Assembly: GCA_019095985.1 (NCBI GenBank)
Contig: CM032660.1
Location: 23,572,864-23,636,863 of the forward strand
DNA: 64,000 nt
Direction: 5' to 3'
Source of the DNA: Streblospio benedicti
Lineage: Eukaryota; Annelida; Polychaeta; Spionida; Spionidae
Shown: piece after piece, positions 38,201 through 52,500 of the stretch
Position numbering within the stretch: position 1 is the first letter of the stretch
Layout of the letters: each line of letters opens with the position of its first letter
Notes under the pieces: generated by a model
Databases searched by the model: none
What the model was told of the DNA's origin: nothing
What the model saw: only the letters and a program-made list of their open reading frames with translations
Program-made: the position numbers and the translations under genes

Positions 38201-41200
38201 TTCCATATAGAGGAAGATTTGGGAGTGTGATGTGAGGGAGCATGTCTGTTTGTGAGCACTGCCTCGTCTCTTAATGTGATTAAGTGCATAAAGGGAGTCT
38301 GGATATCACTCATAGATGTATTATTCTGATCGTGTATATGTTTGCTTTATATTACAGTTTTATTGTTCTATTTCTTGAAAGAAAACACATTGATGGATAT
38401 TTGTTCATTTGAAGAAGTGATGAATGTGGAACAAAAACAACAATTGCACGAATTCATTTAACTTCAAAGCTTTAAATTTGACTGAAGTGTTTCGTTTATA
38501 TACCGGCATGCATGTTATAAAGTAAAATTATTGTGTTGGGCTATGTGAAGCTCATAAGTAATGAGTTATGAGAGAGAGAGAGATTTATATATTCTGGGTA
38601 CTTGATGCATTTTACAATCCCTAAAGCATACTGTTCTCATTGTAAGTGAATTATTAGACACAAAAATGTATCCTGGTTGTTGTTCATAAGGGCATTTTGT
38701 TATACACCGGTATTTGATTGATTTACCTCATTTTATCTTTCAATTGTAAGATTTGTTTTTGTTGCTGAGTGAGAACCAAAACTATTAATTTTATATAAGT
38801 TTCTGTAGACATTTTTCTAATCATTATTTATTAATCCTTTAGAGGTTCAACAGCTCCTAAACGAGTATTAATCAGTCATCTTTTGATAAATTACAGCACC
38901 TTTTCAACAAAAAGTCTATAATTTAATTGCTGAAATAGCATACTTAACAAATTTTTTAGTCATTGATTGAACTGCACTTTATCAAAATCTACATGGTATT
39001 GCCATGATTGTTTTGAATAGGTCATTTGTTTATACACGCATATTGATCATCTTACATACATGTAGGCTATGTATTACAAATGTTTGAATCTTAAACATTC
39101 TTAAAAGAAGATCTTTTATCATCATGTAAGGAAGACTCACTCTGTCCTATGAAGCTATTAATGTGTCATGATCTATTTGTTTGTCAATGCATCAAAAATA
39201 TCTGGCGTCTCATCTCAAAATGGATGTTTCAGGATTTTACAAGATTTTAACACTAGCATCTTCATCGATCAGTTGTGCATATAGCTTAACATTGTGCTTC
39301 CTCACGAGAGATTGCCATTTGATTCAAGTTATGAAGAGATTTGTTTCCATCTCAACAAACGCAAATTGAATTCCGTAAATGAATTTCAACCTGAAGACAC
39401 TAGCTCCCATAAGAATGACCGTATTTCCCTTCAGCATGCCAGTCATATGTTATGACATTTTTCACAGAAGGCCAATAGTTTGATGATGTCTGAGGTTTTT
39501 CTCAGTTACTCTCATTTCATGACCTAAACATTTAAGTAATTATAAGCAAATTATTTACAGATTTAGTAAAAACATGAAATCTTTCAGAAACAATAAATTT
39601 TGTCTTTTTGTTACAATTGAAACTAAATTTGTTATATCATAAATTATTGAATCCATATCAGATATTTCATGTGATTGAGGGCGAATATCAGATATTTCAT
39701 GTGATTGAGGGCGAAATCTGAAATCATGAATCAGACAATTTTGGTCAGTAAGTGTTTTTTTTATTAAAACAGAATTTAGCCTACATACCCATCAATGGGT
39801 CTTGGTCTCAGCAAGAGGATTTCACAGTTTGTTTGCATTTGGTTTCTATGACATAATTTCAGGGACCGAAAACTGGTTACTTTACCCTATTTATTATTTG
39901 ATTGTAATAGTTTTCAAAATAATCCTGTGATTGCAAATTACACTGGAGGGGATGGAAAATGTACCCATTGGTCTACTTGTATAATTTACTCAAATGCATT
40001 CCATTATGAGAAGGTTTTGCTGATTAAGTAAATTGAAATACCAAATATGAGAATGTGCAGCATAATTGCTAATTTTCCCCTTCACTCCCCAACCAGTCTT
40101 CTGGGATTAGTCTCCTCACAGATTAAAGCTTTCTAGTCGAAAGGTGTACATGTGAAGGCCTGTCTTGGTACATTTACTTTCATGCTATACGAAGTACTTA
40201 CTTTATGCTAGTGTTAATCTTGTGATTATTATTAATCTTCTAATATGGAAAAAAAGATGATTATCATCTAAAAGGCACTCTCATCATCACCATCAAATAC
40301 CAGCCAATACAACCCACTATATATGCATTGACCAGCCTATGTTCACTGGGGTGAGCCATTATGGTCCGAAATGGGATAAAAGAATGGTCCATCAGCCAGA
40401 AAATGCAAGATTACAATTTTTCTTAACACAACTCCTCAGATTCAACATATCAAATATATGAGAAACAGAGGGAACATAATTGATTTTTGTTATGTTGGTT
40501 TCTTTTTATAATACTGATAGATTTGAATGTGAATCTAAGGTAAAAATTAACTCATTCTTGTTCTTATTCTAGAAAAAACGTTTTCTCAACAGAGAGCATT
40601 GCTTAGATTTACTTACTGAATGTAAGTTTGAAGCCTGGTCAGTGAAGTTTAGAGGAAGATATAAACATCACAGGTTTTAAATTACAGGTGTTCTAAGGTG
40701 ATTAATTTGTTAAACTGCACATGGCTCTACGGATTTTGCTCCATTTAAAATACACTGGCAGTTACTGGCTGAGCCTCAGTAGCAGTTCCAGAAGCGTTCG
40801 TCAAACTAGCTGCGTGTGTACATGATAGTCCATTCAAAAAGCTTTCCGTCAGGGTTACAGGTTATGCTCAGTGGCCGAACAAGTGTGGGTACCCAGGAGC
40901 AATATGATATGTTTTGTGCATTCTGAAAGAGCCGTTCATTTTAACAGCACACTGAAATGTCTAGAGCAATTGAAATACCACATCATGAAAAGCCGACTAT
41001 AAATCTATCAAATCACATGTACATGTAGGAGAGAAATATAAACCGAATGATTTTCGTCAGACGTAACATCACGGTGTATGTAACAACTCCCCTATAACTG
41101 TAGTGATAAATGTCATGTCTGCAGTTCGAATATTTAACATGGACAATATAGATCTAATTTATCTTACAGTTGCACTGGAAAAGACATCGTTTATTAAATA

Positions 41201-44200
41201 CTGGATTTTTAGAGAACAAATATTTTTTTGGCTGAGCATTATATTTAATTGATTTTGTCCCTAAAATTAAAACATAATTTCAAACATAACGTTAAGCATT
41301 AAAATATGATACATTTATATACATGTAGTACCATAATTTTGATTAACCAATGATACTTCCATGAATTCTATTTCAATAAAAGAGTCAGCCACGATATAAG
41401 ATGTATATGAATATGTTAATTTTTAATAATCGAGGTAATTCCTATTGTTTCAAATGAATAAGATGTCTACTATTGTAGAAACAAGTTTTTCTAATAGATC
41501 TACATCAATGTTCAAATGCTGTGTTCTCATATGATATACTTGTGACATTTGAAAAATGCCTCTCGTCTTTGACCTGTTTGATCATATGTCAGATATTGCT
41601 GATTTGAAGAGAAGGGTAAAAATGAATCAGTGTTTTGAGTTGCGATACCCAAACATGGTAAGGAGTTTTTTTTTCCAAAGTTGAGACATAATTTGGTATA
41701 GGATTTTGTTATTAAAGAATGCTTTATAGAGAAAAATCGATCAACTTCGAGAACAAAATATCTGAAAAATTGGAATTAAAACTGTAACTCAGTAACATGG
41801 GAAGTATTGGTACATTGCACATAAATACAAATGTTTGGGGACATGAGCAGGGACGGGGCATACATCTTCATGGTAGAACATATTATAGCAGGCATCATCC
41901 ACTATTCATATTACTGATGATGCCTACTTTGAGCTGACAGTGATAGAGATTTAGAGACAGACGCTAAATGCCCATGCTCATGTACTCTTGTAATGTCCAT
42001 TGGAGAACAAGCAATTATGAGTGTTATGAGAAGGATGTGCTTGGAACACATTTTTGTTAGCTTATACTAGTCCTATAACAAGTAGAAAATGTTATCTTAA
42101 ATTTGTGATATGATTATTGTGGTGTAAACTAACTTTAGTTATAGTAAATTCTGACAATATTCAGTTTATTATTATAAATGAATATTCTGTATATTGTATG
42201 AGGAACTTGTGTTGGTATTTAACAGAATCGCTCTAGTCAAAAAGTCTGTTTTAAGAGCAAAGAGAAAAATCATTGGCAGATCAAGAACAAACACTCATAT
42301 CATGTCATTTGCTTGTCAGAAATCAAAGCTGTTTGAAGCATTTGCTTAGCCTTCTGATTCCATCATTTGGTGCAACTTGGTTTTTTATATGCTCAAACTC
42401 AGCTCAAAGATTTGCATTATATATGTATTATAATAAAAAAGTGTATTACAATATTATATATTAAACTTGTATTGTATGATAATTATCACCACCTGAACTC
42501 ATGAAGGGTCCTATGGGACATTGGTCTATTTATTGCTTGGAAACCCTATCGGGGCTATAGAGAACCTCGTCTGATCATGGTTTAAAGTTGTTAGATACCA
42601 TAATTGTCAGTAGAAGTGCACAGTGCCATTAGAATTGCAAAAGGTTATTTCATCGCCATGGCAGTCAGTTTTGGATTTAGTACTTTAGAATAATGTGGAG
42701 AAATATGGGAGGGCATTTATGTGAGGGTATTTAATTATCAAGATGGCCTATAGTAGGCCTCTGTACATAATTATCAATAAATTATTACTAATGCACATTA
42801 AATGGGCAACAATGCAAGAATTTTCATTGAAATGTATGCTAATGTGATTGTTTCACCAAAAACATTTATCGTAGCCTGTGTCTTAATTGTTCTCGTTCAC
42901 AAATACATAATTGAAATGTAAAATAGATATTTATTTCTATAAATATCAGATTTTAAAAAAAAGTAATAACAAACCAAAAATACAAACTAACAAAGTATAG
43001 ATTATTATGTTGGCCACACAGAGTGCAAGATATTTATGCATGTCGTCATCTACAGTTCACTTACTCACCTCAGTAGCGAGGTAATGCTGGAAGTACCCAG
43101 GTGCCCAAAGTATACACGTACCTACAAGCTGTACAGTGTTTTTACAACAAACCAAATTTTCTAATGAGTGCTATTAAGATTCTATGCTGTTGTCACACAT
43201 AACACTTGTTAAATGCCAGCTGGACTACTATAGAGGATTGTTGGAATGTATAGTTAGAAGTTTAATGTGTTACACATAGGAATTGTGCTGTTAGGGTACA
43301 GTGTTAATTAGATAATTGGTTGGTCACAAATCAATATCAATATTTATTGGATAATGATGCCAACAAATTGTGTTTACTAATATTTAATTGAGAGTATTAG
43401 TAAATGGAATATAATAGTCATTTTCAAAAATCAAAAGGATTATCTGTTTTGTCATCCACAGCAATCTTCTTGGACTTTTATTTTGAAGAATCATAGAACA
43501 ATATTCAATTTATACCACATGAAGATTTACATAAAAAATAAAAATGAAATTTTTTTAGGGGGTGGGGTGGGTGTATGGGGAAGGCTTGTTAGTAGTGATG
43601 GGGATTAGGGATTTGTGATGATATAGACATCTGACAGGAGTTTGTATGTAATAAATGGTAAGATCAGGGATAAAAGTCCTAAAAGTGTAGCAACCGATTG
43701 TGTGCATCGCTGAGAATGTATAATATTTATTTTTTGCCATGTTATTAGCCATTTATTAGATATTATTCTGATTTATAAGGCATTTTTCAAAATATACGTG
43801 TGTTAATTAATATACCCATGTTAAGTATCAATACGTATGCTTGATTAGTGTCAACATTGTTAGAATGTATGCAAAACTATGTTGAAAGCGCAAGTTCATG
43901 ATATTACTGGTGTCATTTACACTTACTTCATTTGGTATAATTGAACTTTTTTATGCCGATGGTTCCCTTAGTGCTTTCGATTTCTGTGCATGCAGGTCCA
44001 GATTTTGTATAATTTTACATCATTGGTCTACAGGAACTTCTTACACTGTACATATATTCAGTGTCTCTCCATGGGTGAACTAGGTCAAGTTGAGTTTTTA
44101 CCCCCAAAATGTGCTCTTTGTATGAGGTTTTATTTCAAATAGCTTGGGAACTAAATAATGACCATGAAATACATGAGGATGATAATTGTAGTTATCAAAT

Positions 44201-46517
44201 TAAATTACTCTCTGCACGTGTATATGATATACCTCAACTATTTTTAGCGTTGAACTACTTGGAACAATTACAGATACACTTTGTTGGAAATGCAGAATCA
44301 GAAAATTTATACCTGACCATATCTAATGTCAAGTGATGAAATGTCTATTTTGACTTACTCTAATGGGGATTGAACCTCATGCTATGTATGAAAATAGCAC
44401 ACAAGCTGAGTATGATCAACAATATGAGTGATATAAGGATATTAGTTGAAAATCTCATTTTTAGTTTGATGCAATTTCATGGTGGTTTTTATTTTTGTGT
44501 CTAGGATTTTGCATATATTTGCAAATATGATGGAGGTTGGTTAGCTTTGAAATTTGCAAACGCAGAGTTTTTAATTATTTTCATATTGTATTATATAAAG
44601 ATTTGATTATTTTAGTGTAAATCTTTTATTTAGTAAAGAAGATTGTGGGAAGATTTATCTTTCCAGAATGTAGCCTCGATGTTCAATTTGAGCATCTGTG
44701 GGGAGCTTTGGATAGGCAGTTTACAGCACTTAGATGAAAATGGCTTGACTGAGACTATTGAGTCAACAACTTTGTACTTCACAGTACATGTACTTCCCTT
44801 TGCAGTGTGATACTGTGTACAAAAAGTTTTAGAACTGTTCATATTATGCTGGATATTCTTTGTGTGTGAAATTTCTCTTGAATATTCTGTTCCTTAACAT
44901 TTAGATAATAAGATGTTGACATATTATTCAACTGTGATAGTAAATTGGATGTATCATTCATTTTATGATGGATTGAGATGTAGCTTCGTGGCTAATAACT
45001 TAGCAGTTGATTGATGCTGCAATGATATGTGTCCTGTTCATTATAAAGTGCTAGCTTTCTGTTAGATATACTAAAATTATTTGTGGGAAACAAACTTCAT
45101 AATACACAATTTCTTTGTGGGGAATAATTCTATCAATTCTGCCTCGGGCTTGCTGTAAGAAAAAGAAGTGTTTTTTTTTCTTTTCACATTCTTTTTAGAA
45201 AGCTAAGTGATGTAAAAAAGTATTATGCAGATATATGTTAAAAGTGTTTTAGAACTAAAAGTATCTTGACAAGCATTACATTGTACTTCTAAATCTACAT
45301 GTATTTGTTTTAAAAAAAATCTTGTGTATCAGTTATGTTTTTAAATTTGACAAATGAATAATGTCATGAACATTAAAATCTGGATTTAATTTCAACATGC
45401 TATATTTTTTTAGTAATATATGTAGATTCTTGTGAATCAGTCTATTACATATTTCATCCCACATCTGTAAGCATAATACAGACTAATGATGCTGCTCAAA
45501 TGCATTTCATCAAATCAAATCATGTGCATATAATATTGTGCGCCGATGTTCATAGAGTGCCATACATATGAACTCTTCAAACATTTTGAGAAAGTTATCC
45601 AACTCCTAGGAGAATGCTTAGTCTCCAAAGTGCATTGAATGAAACCACAAATGGGACATATGAGATAGGTGCTTTTGCGAGCTTTCTTTTGTTGTCAATC
45701 ATGCTTTTGTATTTTTTTTTTCATGATTTTAACATTAAACAGACCCGGGGGGGGGGGGATGGGGGAATGTTGGTTAAATCATTACTCATATCCTGCATGT
45801 AATTGTAATGTAATCTAATTGTAAAGATAAGCTGAGAACAACCATAAGTAGGGCACTAAGATAAGTTGTATAATTTTCTAAAAGAAGCTTCCAAAATTAG
45901 ATAGGTTTTCTTGAAAAGTTGCATTACATTTGATCCATTATTGAAAGTGGCTTAAAATCGATGGTGTAGGATCATGATTTGATGGCATCATTTAAGTGCA
46001 AATGATGCAAACCAGTACCATGTTTAGAATTTTCAATGGCTCTAGGGAACGTTAAACCTTTTTCATCATGCTGCGTTTAGTCTCTTGCAATGCATGTCAA
46101 AATACTTCTTGCATCATTTGTTTTGTCGCTTCAACGAAAGCTTTGTTTGTTCCCTTTGGATGTTCCAATTGTTCTAATGTCTGCAACGCTGTGCTCTTTG
46201 AGGACTTTTGATCCATAATTAATAGAAATATTGCTAGTATATGTCATTTGAGTGCCTAAAATACAATAATCTTTACCTAGAGTTTTTATTACTATAGAAT
46301 AGGCATCCGGATAGTGTATTAATAATTGTACATATATGTACTTGGAGTACTAATGCTAACCCTTAAAAAACATAGAAAGTAAGAATCTTGTAAAGTTAAA
46401 CAATGTCTGCATAATACTGTGTATATGAAGACAAAAGGTAGGACATTCAGATGAAAAACTGATTGTTAGAGTTCAAATGTTAGTGAAGTCAAAATCCAAA
46501 GTAATGGGCAGCAAGCC

Positions 46518-46573
<56 letters not shown>

Positions 46574-49500
46574 GCTATATTCATCACCTTGATGTTTCTT
46601 GATTGAAATAAAACTATTCCTAGTCTGTATGAAGTTATGAGATTTTGCTATTCACTTTTGGCTTATATACAAAGTTGAGCAAAAACTGGCAACATTCATT
46701 CTTTTGAAATCAAAATCTACATGTACATATATTTGGAGTAAACTTTCAAATCTCTTCTTTATAGGTGTAGATTTGTATTTTTTTCAAATACCTATCTTTA
46801 ACTACATATATGGAGGCTCTGAGATTGGAGCTTTGAGTGCGTTCTATTTATTCTTTAACAGACAAAAATCAATCATGAGCCGACTTCAACACACTGGAGG
46901 GGAAAATGTGTATGTGGTCTGGACTGACGGTAAACCTGTAACTGTCATTCGTCCATCTAAAGCAGATCATGGTTCTGCAAAACAGAATGGTTTAAAACCC
47001 AACTTTCAGTTTCAATATAAAGTGCCAATCAGTAAATACAGCACTCTAGCGCATGTTGCCCAGAAGAAAAACATTCATGGCAAGAATGGACAAGGAAGGA
47101 CTTGCCAACCTGCTGTAATAAGTGAGAGAGGCACAGTAAGTGTGGGTAAAGGCCTAATGCAAGAAGTAAGGAAAGTAGACACAGTAACAACAACGTCTCA
47201 AAGAACTCTTGTGCGGAGGAATTCTGAAGATAGTTCAGATGAAAGTTCAAGCAGTTCCCGACGAGATTCAATTGATGGATACAAAATGGGTACGGGAGAA
47301 TACAAGACAAATGGTGCTATTTCAACTGGACCAAATCAAATAAGGATTCATAATCATGTGCTAAATGTACAGCAGACTCATGTGCCAAATATTATCCAAC
47401 CAGGATTACCTTCATTGACAAATGTTGAAGATACTCACAATGGCAATGAAGTGCTTTCAGATGATTCTGAAGTTCAGAATGAAAGGTTAGTAATAGCATT
47501 CATAGTTATGCTCACAAAACTGTTGTCATCTGCAGTGGAAATAAAGTTTGACATCAATACCATGATTGTCTTTCATACACCTGATTTATACATTTTATTT
47601 ATTTCCGTTTAGCAGTCATGTACATATATTTTTTCATCATATAGTTCATGCAGAGCACATTGACTAAATGCCTCTAGTGACCATGGTGACAATCATTGTT
47701 GCAGTTATTTTCATCTTATCCCAAGTTCTGGAGACTGAATTTGGAATTTAGAATTTTAATAATAATTTGATTTACGATTTATTTAAAGATTCAACCCATA
47801 ACTGTCCTCTTTAGGGGAATTTTTTTCAAATAACCTCTACGGGGAAGTTTTTTCTTTCAAGTGATCAAAATATAGCCTTAGAACAATGATATTAAAGCAT
47901 GAAAAATCTGCGTGAAAAATACAATATTATGGAAAAATATACAGTAAATAGTTCTAAGATATCTCTATCGCTGTAAGATGACATTTAAGTTATATTTTTA
48001 ATTATTAAATACAAATTGTGTGTATTTTTCGTAAGTTGAACATCATTTAATATGTTTTTAAATAGTAATAACTTAATTATTGATATGACTTATAAGAATG
48101 GGTGTTTACATAATGAATACATGAAATTGCAAATAGGAACATTGAGACAACCTTACTTTGATATCCAAATCAAACAAATGGCAAAAGTGACAATCATTAT
48201 AGTATTAAATGATTCAGAATATGAAAAATTATTCCATAAAGACATAATGCTGAAATGATACAAGGGAATACACCCAGACTGTGACACCTCAATACCGGTA
48301 CATCACAGAACATAGGTTTGCAGTCTGTTTGACAGCAGAAAAAAGTGAGAGATGTTGGAAGAAGATGCATTGGATGCAACACAATTACCTTGTGTCAGTA
48401 ATGATCCCTTCCACAATTTCTCACTTGTAGAATGACCAGAAGCATTTGCCAAACAATGGATGAACATTTTGTATGACTAAAAATCTTCTAACAAAAAATC
48501 CAATGTTGAAAACTCCCATTTCAATTCTTGTACACAGCTTTCTTATAATGATTTATATTTTATAAGTTAAAGTATGTATCACTAAAAAAATATAGAATTT
48601 ATTAATATCTCTTGCGTGTTGTTTGATACTTTGAGTGAAATTATACTTTCTCCTCTGATTAGAATACTCTTGAGAAGCTAACATTTTCTGGGGAAAATTT
48701 TCATCAATATCAGCTGTGGGTGGGAAGTATGGTCCAGTATGATGTGTAAAAGCATGAGTAATAGCTATTAGGCCTTGGTGACTGCAGTCTGCACCAGGTG
48801 TTGCAGTTACATGGGCTAAATGATGAACGTGAGAAGTTTACAAGAGTGCATCATCATCTTGCACAGAATAATTTGAAATGATGATGAAATGGTGTGATTT
48901 AATACTGTGTTCACCGTAGGAGTTATTAGATCTGATGAGTGTCTCAATTAGTGTAAGATTAGAATTAAATGTCATTCATAAAAATTGCAAGTGGTGACAA
49001 ATGTCAACCAGTGGTTCTAAAATTTATGACTAGCAAGTTTTCACGAGGTTGTAATTGTGTAGCAGGCCTGTAGTGCCTTTAGAGAATATACCACTGCTTG
49101 CACCATGAGACAATTTGGACTTGGATTTAGTGTTGTATGATATTGTCTTGAGTTCATTAGTATCGAATTTCTTAGACTTGAGTGCAAATCTTTTTAACTT
49201 GTTAAAAAATTCATTGATAGAGCTTTCTAAGTGTTAGTGAAGACCTTCTTGAATGTTAATATGCATCTACCGGTATGTTTCACGTCATTTGTTTGGCAGT
49301 GTACAACACAGTTTGGCTTGCATATGAACACAAGAAAATAAGACAATGAAGGTATATTGTAATACATGTATATATATTATAATATAAGTAAATGTTTCCC
49401 ATAAGGTCAGAATTCTCATACACATGGCTGTGATATTGTACATGACAATAACACAAATGGATCAAATCATACCACTTATGTATAATGATTTTATTTAGAA

Positions 49501-52500
49501 TGATTATCAGTTGTGACAAAAACAACATTGCTTTTGCCAAACCAACCATGGGCCCTAGCATCGTTAGATAGGTCTTATATTATATGAATAAGTAAGGTTT
49601 TTGTATAGTAAATATAGTATACCTGGTATTAGGAGGATCAAAAAAGCAACACATGTAGTAATGGAAATTATAATACAATAGTGAACCTGCATAGTCAATT
49701 TCTTAGTTTCAATTAATCACCTATTATGTATTTGTAATTGAGCATAATGATATCACTCTACCTGTGGCTCTGTTCCCACTGCTAGAATGACGTAGTACGT
49801 TGTAACTGGACCAACCATCTTACTAGCAATCTCATCCAGGTGGTAGAGAGAAGTGTGGTCTGTGCATGAGTCTTACATTTGAAGCTGTGAAGTATAACAC
49901 TCAAGACAGCAAAATACATAAAATACAAGATGTTAGTGTTCTAATATACAAAACCAAGGATTTATGGACTTCTCCAAAGCTAACATTAGATGTGATTATG
50001 AGTGGCATATGGTTTGCATTTACATTCTGCAATTGAATTTGCAGTAAATCTATAGGTTCAATAATTCAGTGTTGATAATTCATCTATAATTGGAGACTTC
50101 AAAGATTTGACAAGCTTACAACTTTTCAGATGGAGAACACCTGTGGATCTATGAAATAAACTAACAGAAAGAAATTCTGTATTATACTCGAGGAATATTA
50201 GAACTTATTCATTACACAAGAACTTTACTTGGGAAGGCAGTAGTGTGCAGTCTGCACCATTTACAATGGAATATTAGTACATATCGTAGGAAAATGATTT
50301 GTGATATATTGATTATGTGAAATATTGAATATATATGTTTTTAATGGAGACAAACCACCATTTTACTATTAATGAACATTGTTGAAGGACATTCAAATCT
50401 GTGCAAAAATATATTTGCCTACAGAGGATAAAACTGGATCACCATTGAGTCAACAATATACACAAAGAGACTGTGTGACAAGTAACTGATTAGTGTATGC
50501 CCGGAATTTCCTGCATTTTCTTGTGCTGCTTTTAAAATGACATATGTAATCATGCCAGAAAGGTATAAGCCATAATCTAGGGATTTACATGATTCTAGTA
50601 TAAAGCAGAATCTAATGTATAGTTTGAGTGAAACAATACAAATTGAAATAAAACAGAATGGACTTCTGGAGATCAATGCTCATTCACATACATACATACA
50701 TTGTACTTGAATCTAAGCTTTAAATTAAGTAACTGACTCTTGTGTTTATTTTGTGTATTTTCAGACTGGAGAAAGAGTACAATGCTCTAAAAACCAAGGA
50801 ACAAGAGGAACAGGTGGAACTTCGGGTGAGTGTAGTTTTCCTGATAATCTATTATAAAGATTTCTGAAAGTTTAATACTTATTTTTTCATTGAACCTTTT
50901 CATATTAGAAATATTTTCCATTGTCACGTTCATTATGAATTCATTACAATTTGTTTACGGTTAATAACTTAATAAAAACAAATTTCAATTAGAATCAATG
51001 ATAGCATTAGAATTGAAGATGTCTTTGAGCTTATCAGATTAATCTGACCAAATACCTTGGAGATTTAACTTAGATTTCCGATGCAAATTTATTTTTTAGT
51101 ATTGAACATAATTGTGCATGTAGAAAGTTGAACATAAAAAGTTTTATGAAAATCTGATATGATAGAAGAAAGCTACGGGAGAAAAGGTAGTGTTACGGGC
51201 AAACTATAGCTGTCGTGTTTCTCGTTCAATCTGGATCAGGCATCGGGCGTTGTGGGCCCTCACCTAATCTAGCTATTCTTTTAATGGTAAAGTTTTCTTA
51301 GTAAAATTTGTCGCAAGCTATACCAAAATCATAGAAAACTATGTGGTATGGATGATAATACTGGTGAAGACGATTAAAGTTGCAAGATAAACCAAATGGG
51401 GATATAACCTAAAGATTTTTGCATGTGACGTTCTGGACAAAGATACTATTGAAAATCATAGAATGATATCTGGAATCTATATGGTCTTATGTTAGATGAT
51501 ACATAAATAAAACTATATTTTTTCTTGCAGCATAATTTTTTCTATGCTTTTATTTTAAACTTGGAAAGATATTTTTCTATATATTTCTCTGGCTGGCTAA
51601 ATGTAATCACTACTCTATAGTTAACCAATGTTTATGTTTAATGTGGAAGTTTATATAAAATGCAATCATGACTATAACAAAACTTTAGTTATTGGTTTCA
51701 CATGTTGCACTGCATACTTCATGAGATTTCCTTTGAGTATGAAAGACTTTCAAAAATGTCAGTTGATTTACTGAAAAGAATTGACTTTCACCATGTATAT
51801 TACATATTTACAGCGATTACGTACAGAAAATAGACTCCTGAGACAAAGAATAGACAATCTTGAGAAGGTAAGTGTTCCATATTTACTAGAAATGTTTAAA
51901 TGTTAATTGGTATGAGGTGAGTGTTTATGTATGGATGAAATTTTGTCTTTGCTCGTCTAACAAGTTGCACCTAATTCAATTGCTCTCTTTTTCTAGCACA
52001 TATATCACTAATATAATCCAAATAAATTTTTTGTTGATTTATATATCATTATGAAATAGGTGCAGTAGATTTTAGTCTGAACTAATATTTATTCTATTTT
52101 TGGTGCTTTTTATGTTTATTTTATCATGCTCTTTCCAGCAATGCCTATAGACTTTTCATGCAACTTCTTTTGTATATAATCAGATTCAATCAAGTTTTGT
52201 TGAATACCTAGACCTAATTTGTACATACATAGTATATTTGAAAATAAAGATTCAAACAAATTCTATAAAAATAATTTATTTTGTTTGAATTTATGCATAC
52301 CTACAGAATCATAAAAACTATTAAAATCATCTTAATGTTTGATGTTTTTGATTACCTTACCTTGCACTTATTATTGATTTGCTTTTCATTACTTTCCAAT
52401 AAGATTATTTTAAAATAAATTTTGAATAATTTTTGTTTATGGTGTGATTTAATTTTAAAACTATCATTATATGATTATACATTTGAACTACTGGTATTCG

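Larger units (their letters stand above)
33600..46860. other. Intronic AT-rich sequence of the RabGAP gene
   Basis: Apart from the entries listed separately (candidate exon at 35623, MITE at 36716, open frame at 37088, 30-bp duplication at 39655, repeat at 40861, G-rich tract at 43556, AC repeat at 46520), I see no recognisable coding or repeat structure in these 13 kb. Confidence 0.5.

Noticed and set aside
41555-41615. ATG frame (MPLVFDLFDHMSDIADLKRR) followed by GTAAAA, as another alternative first exon
   Set aside because: It ends in phase 0 and cannot join the phase-2 exons at 46862 or 50765.
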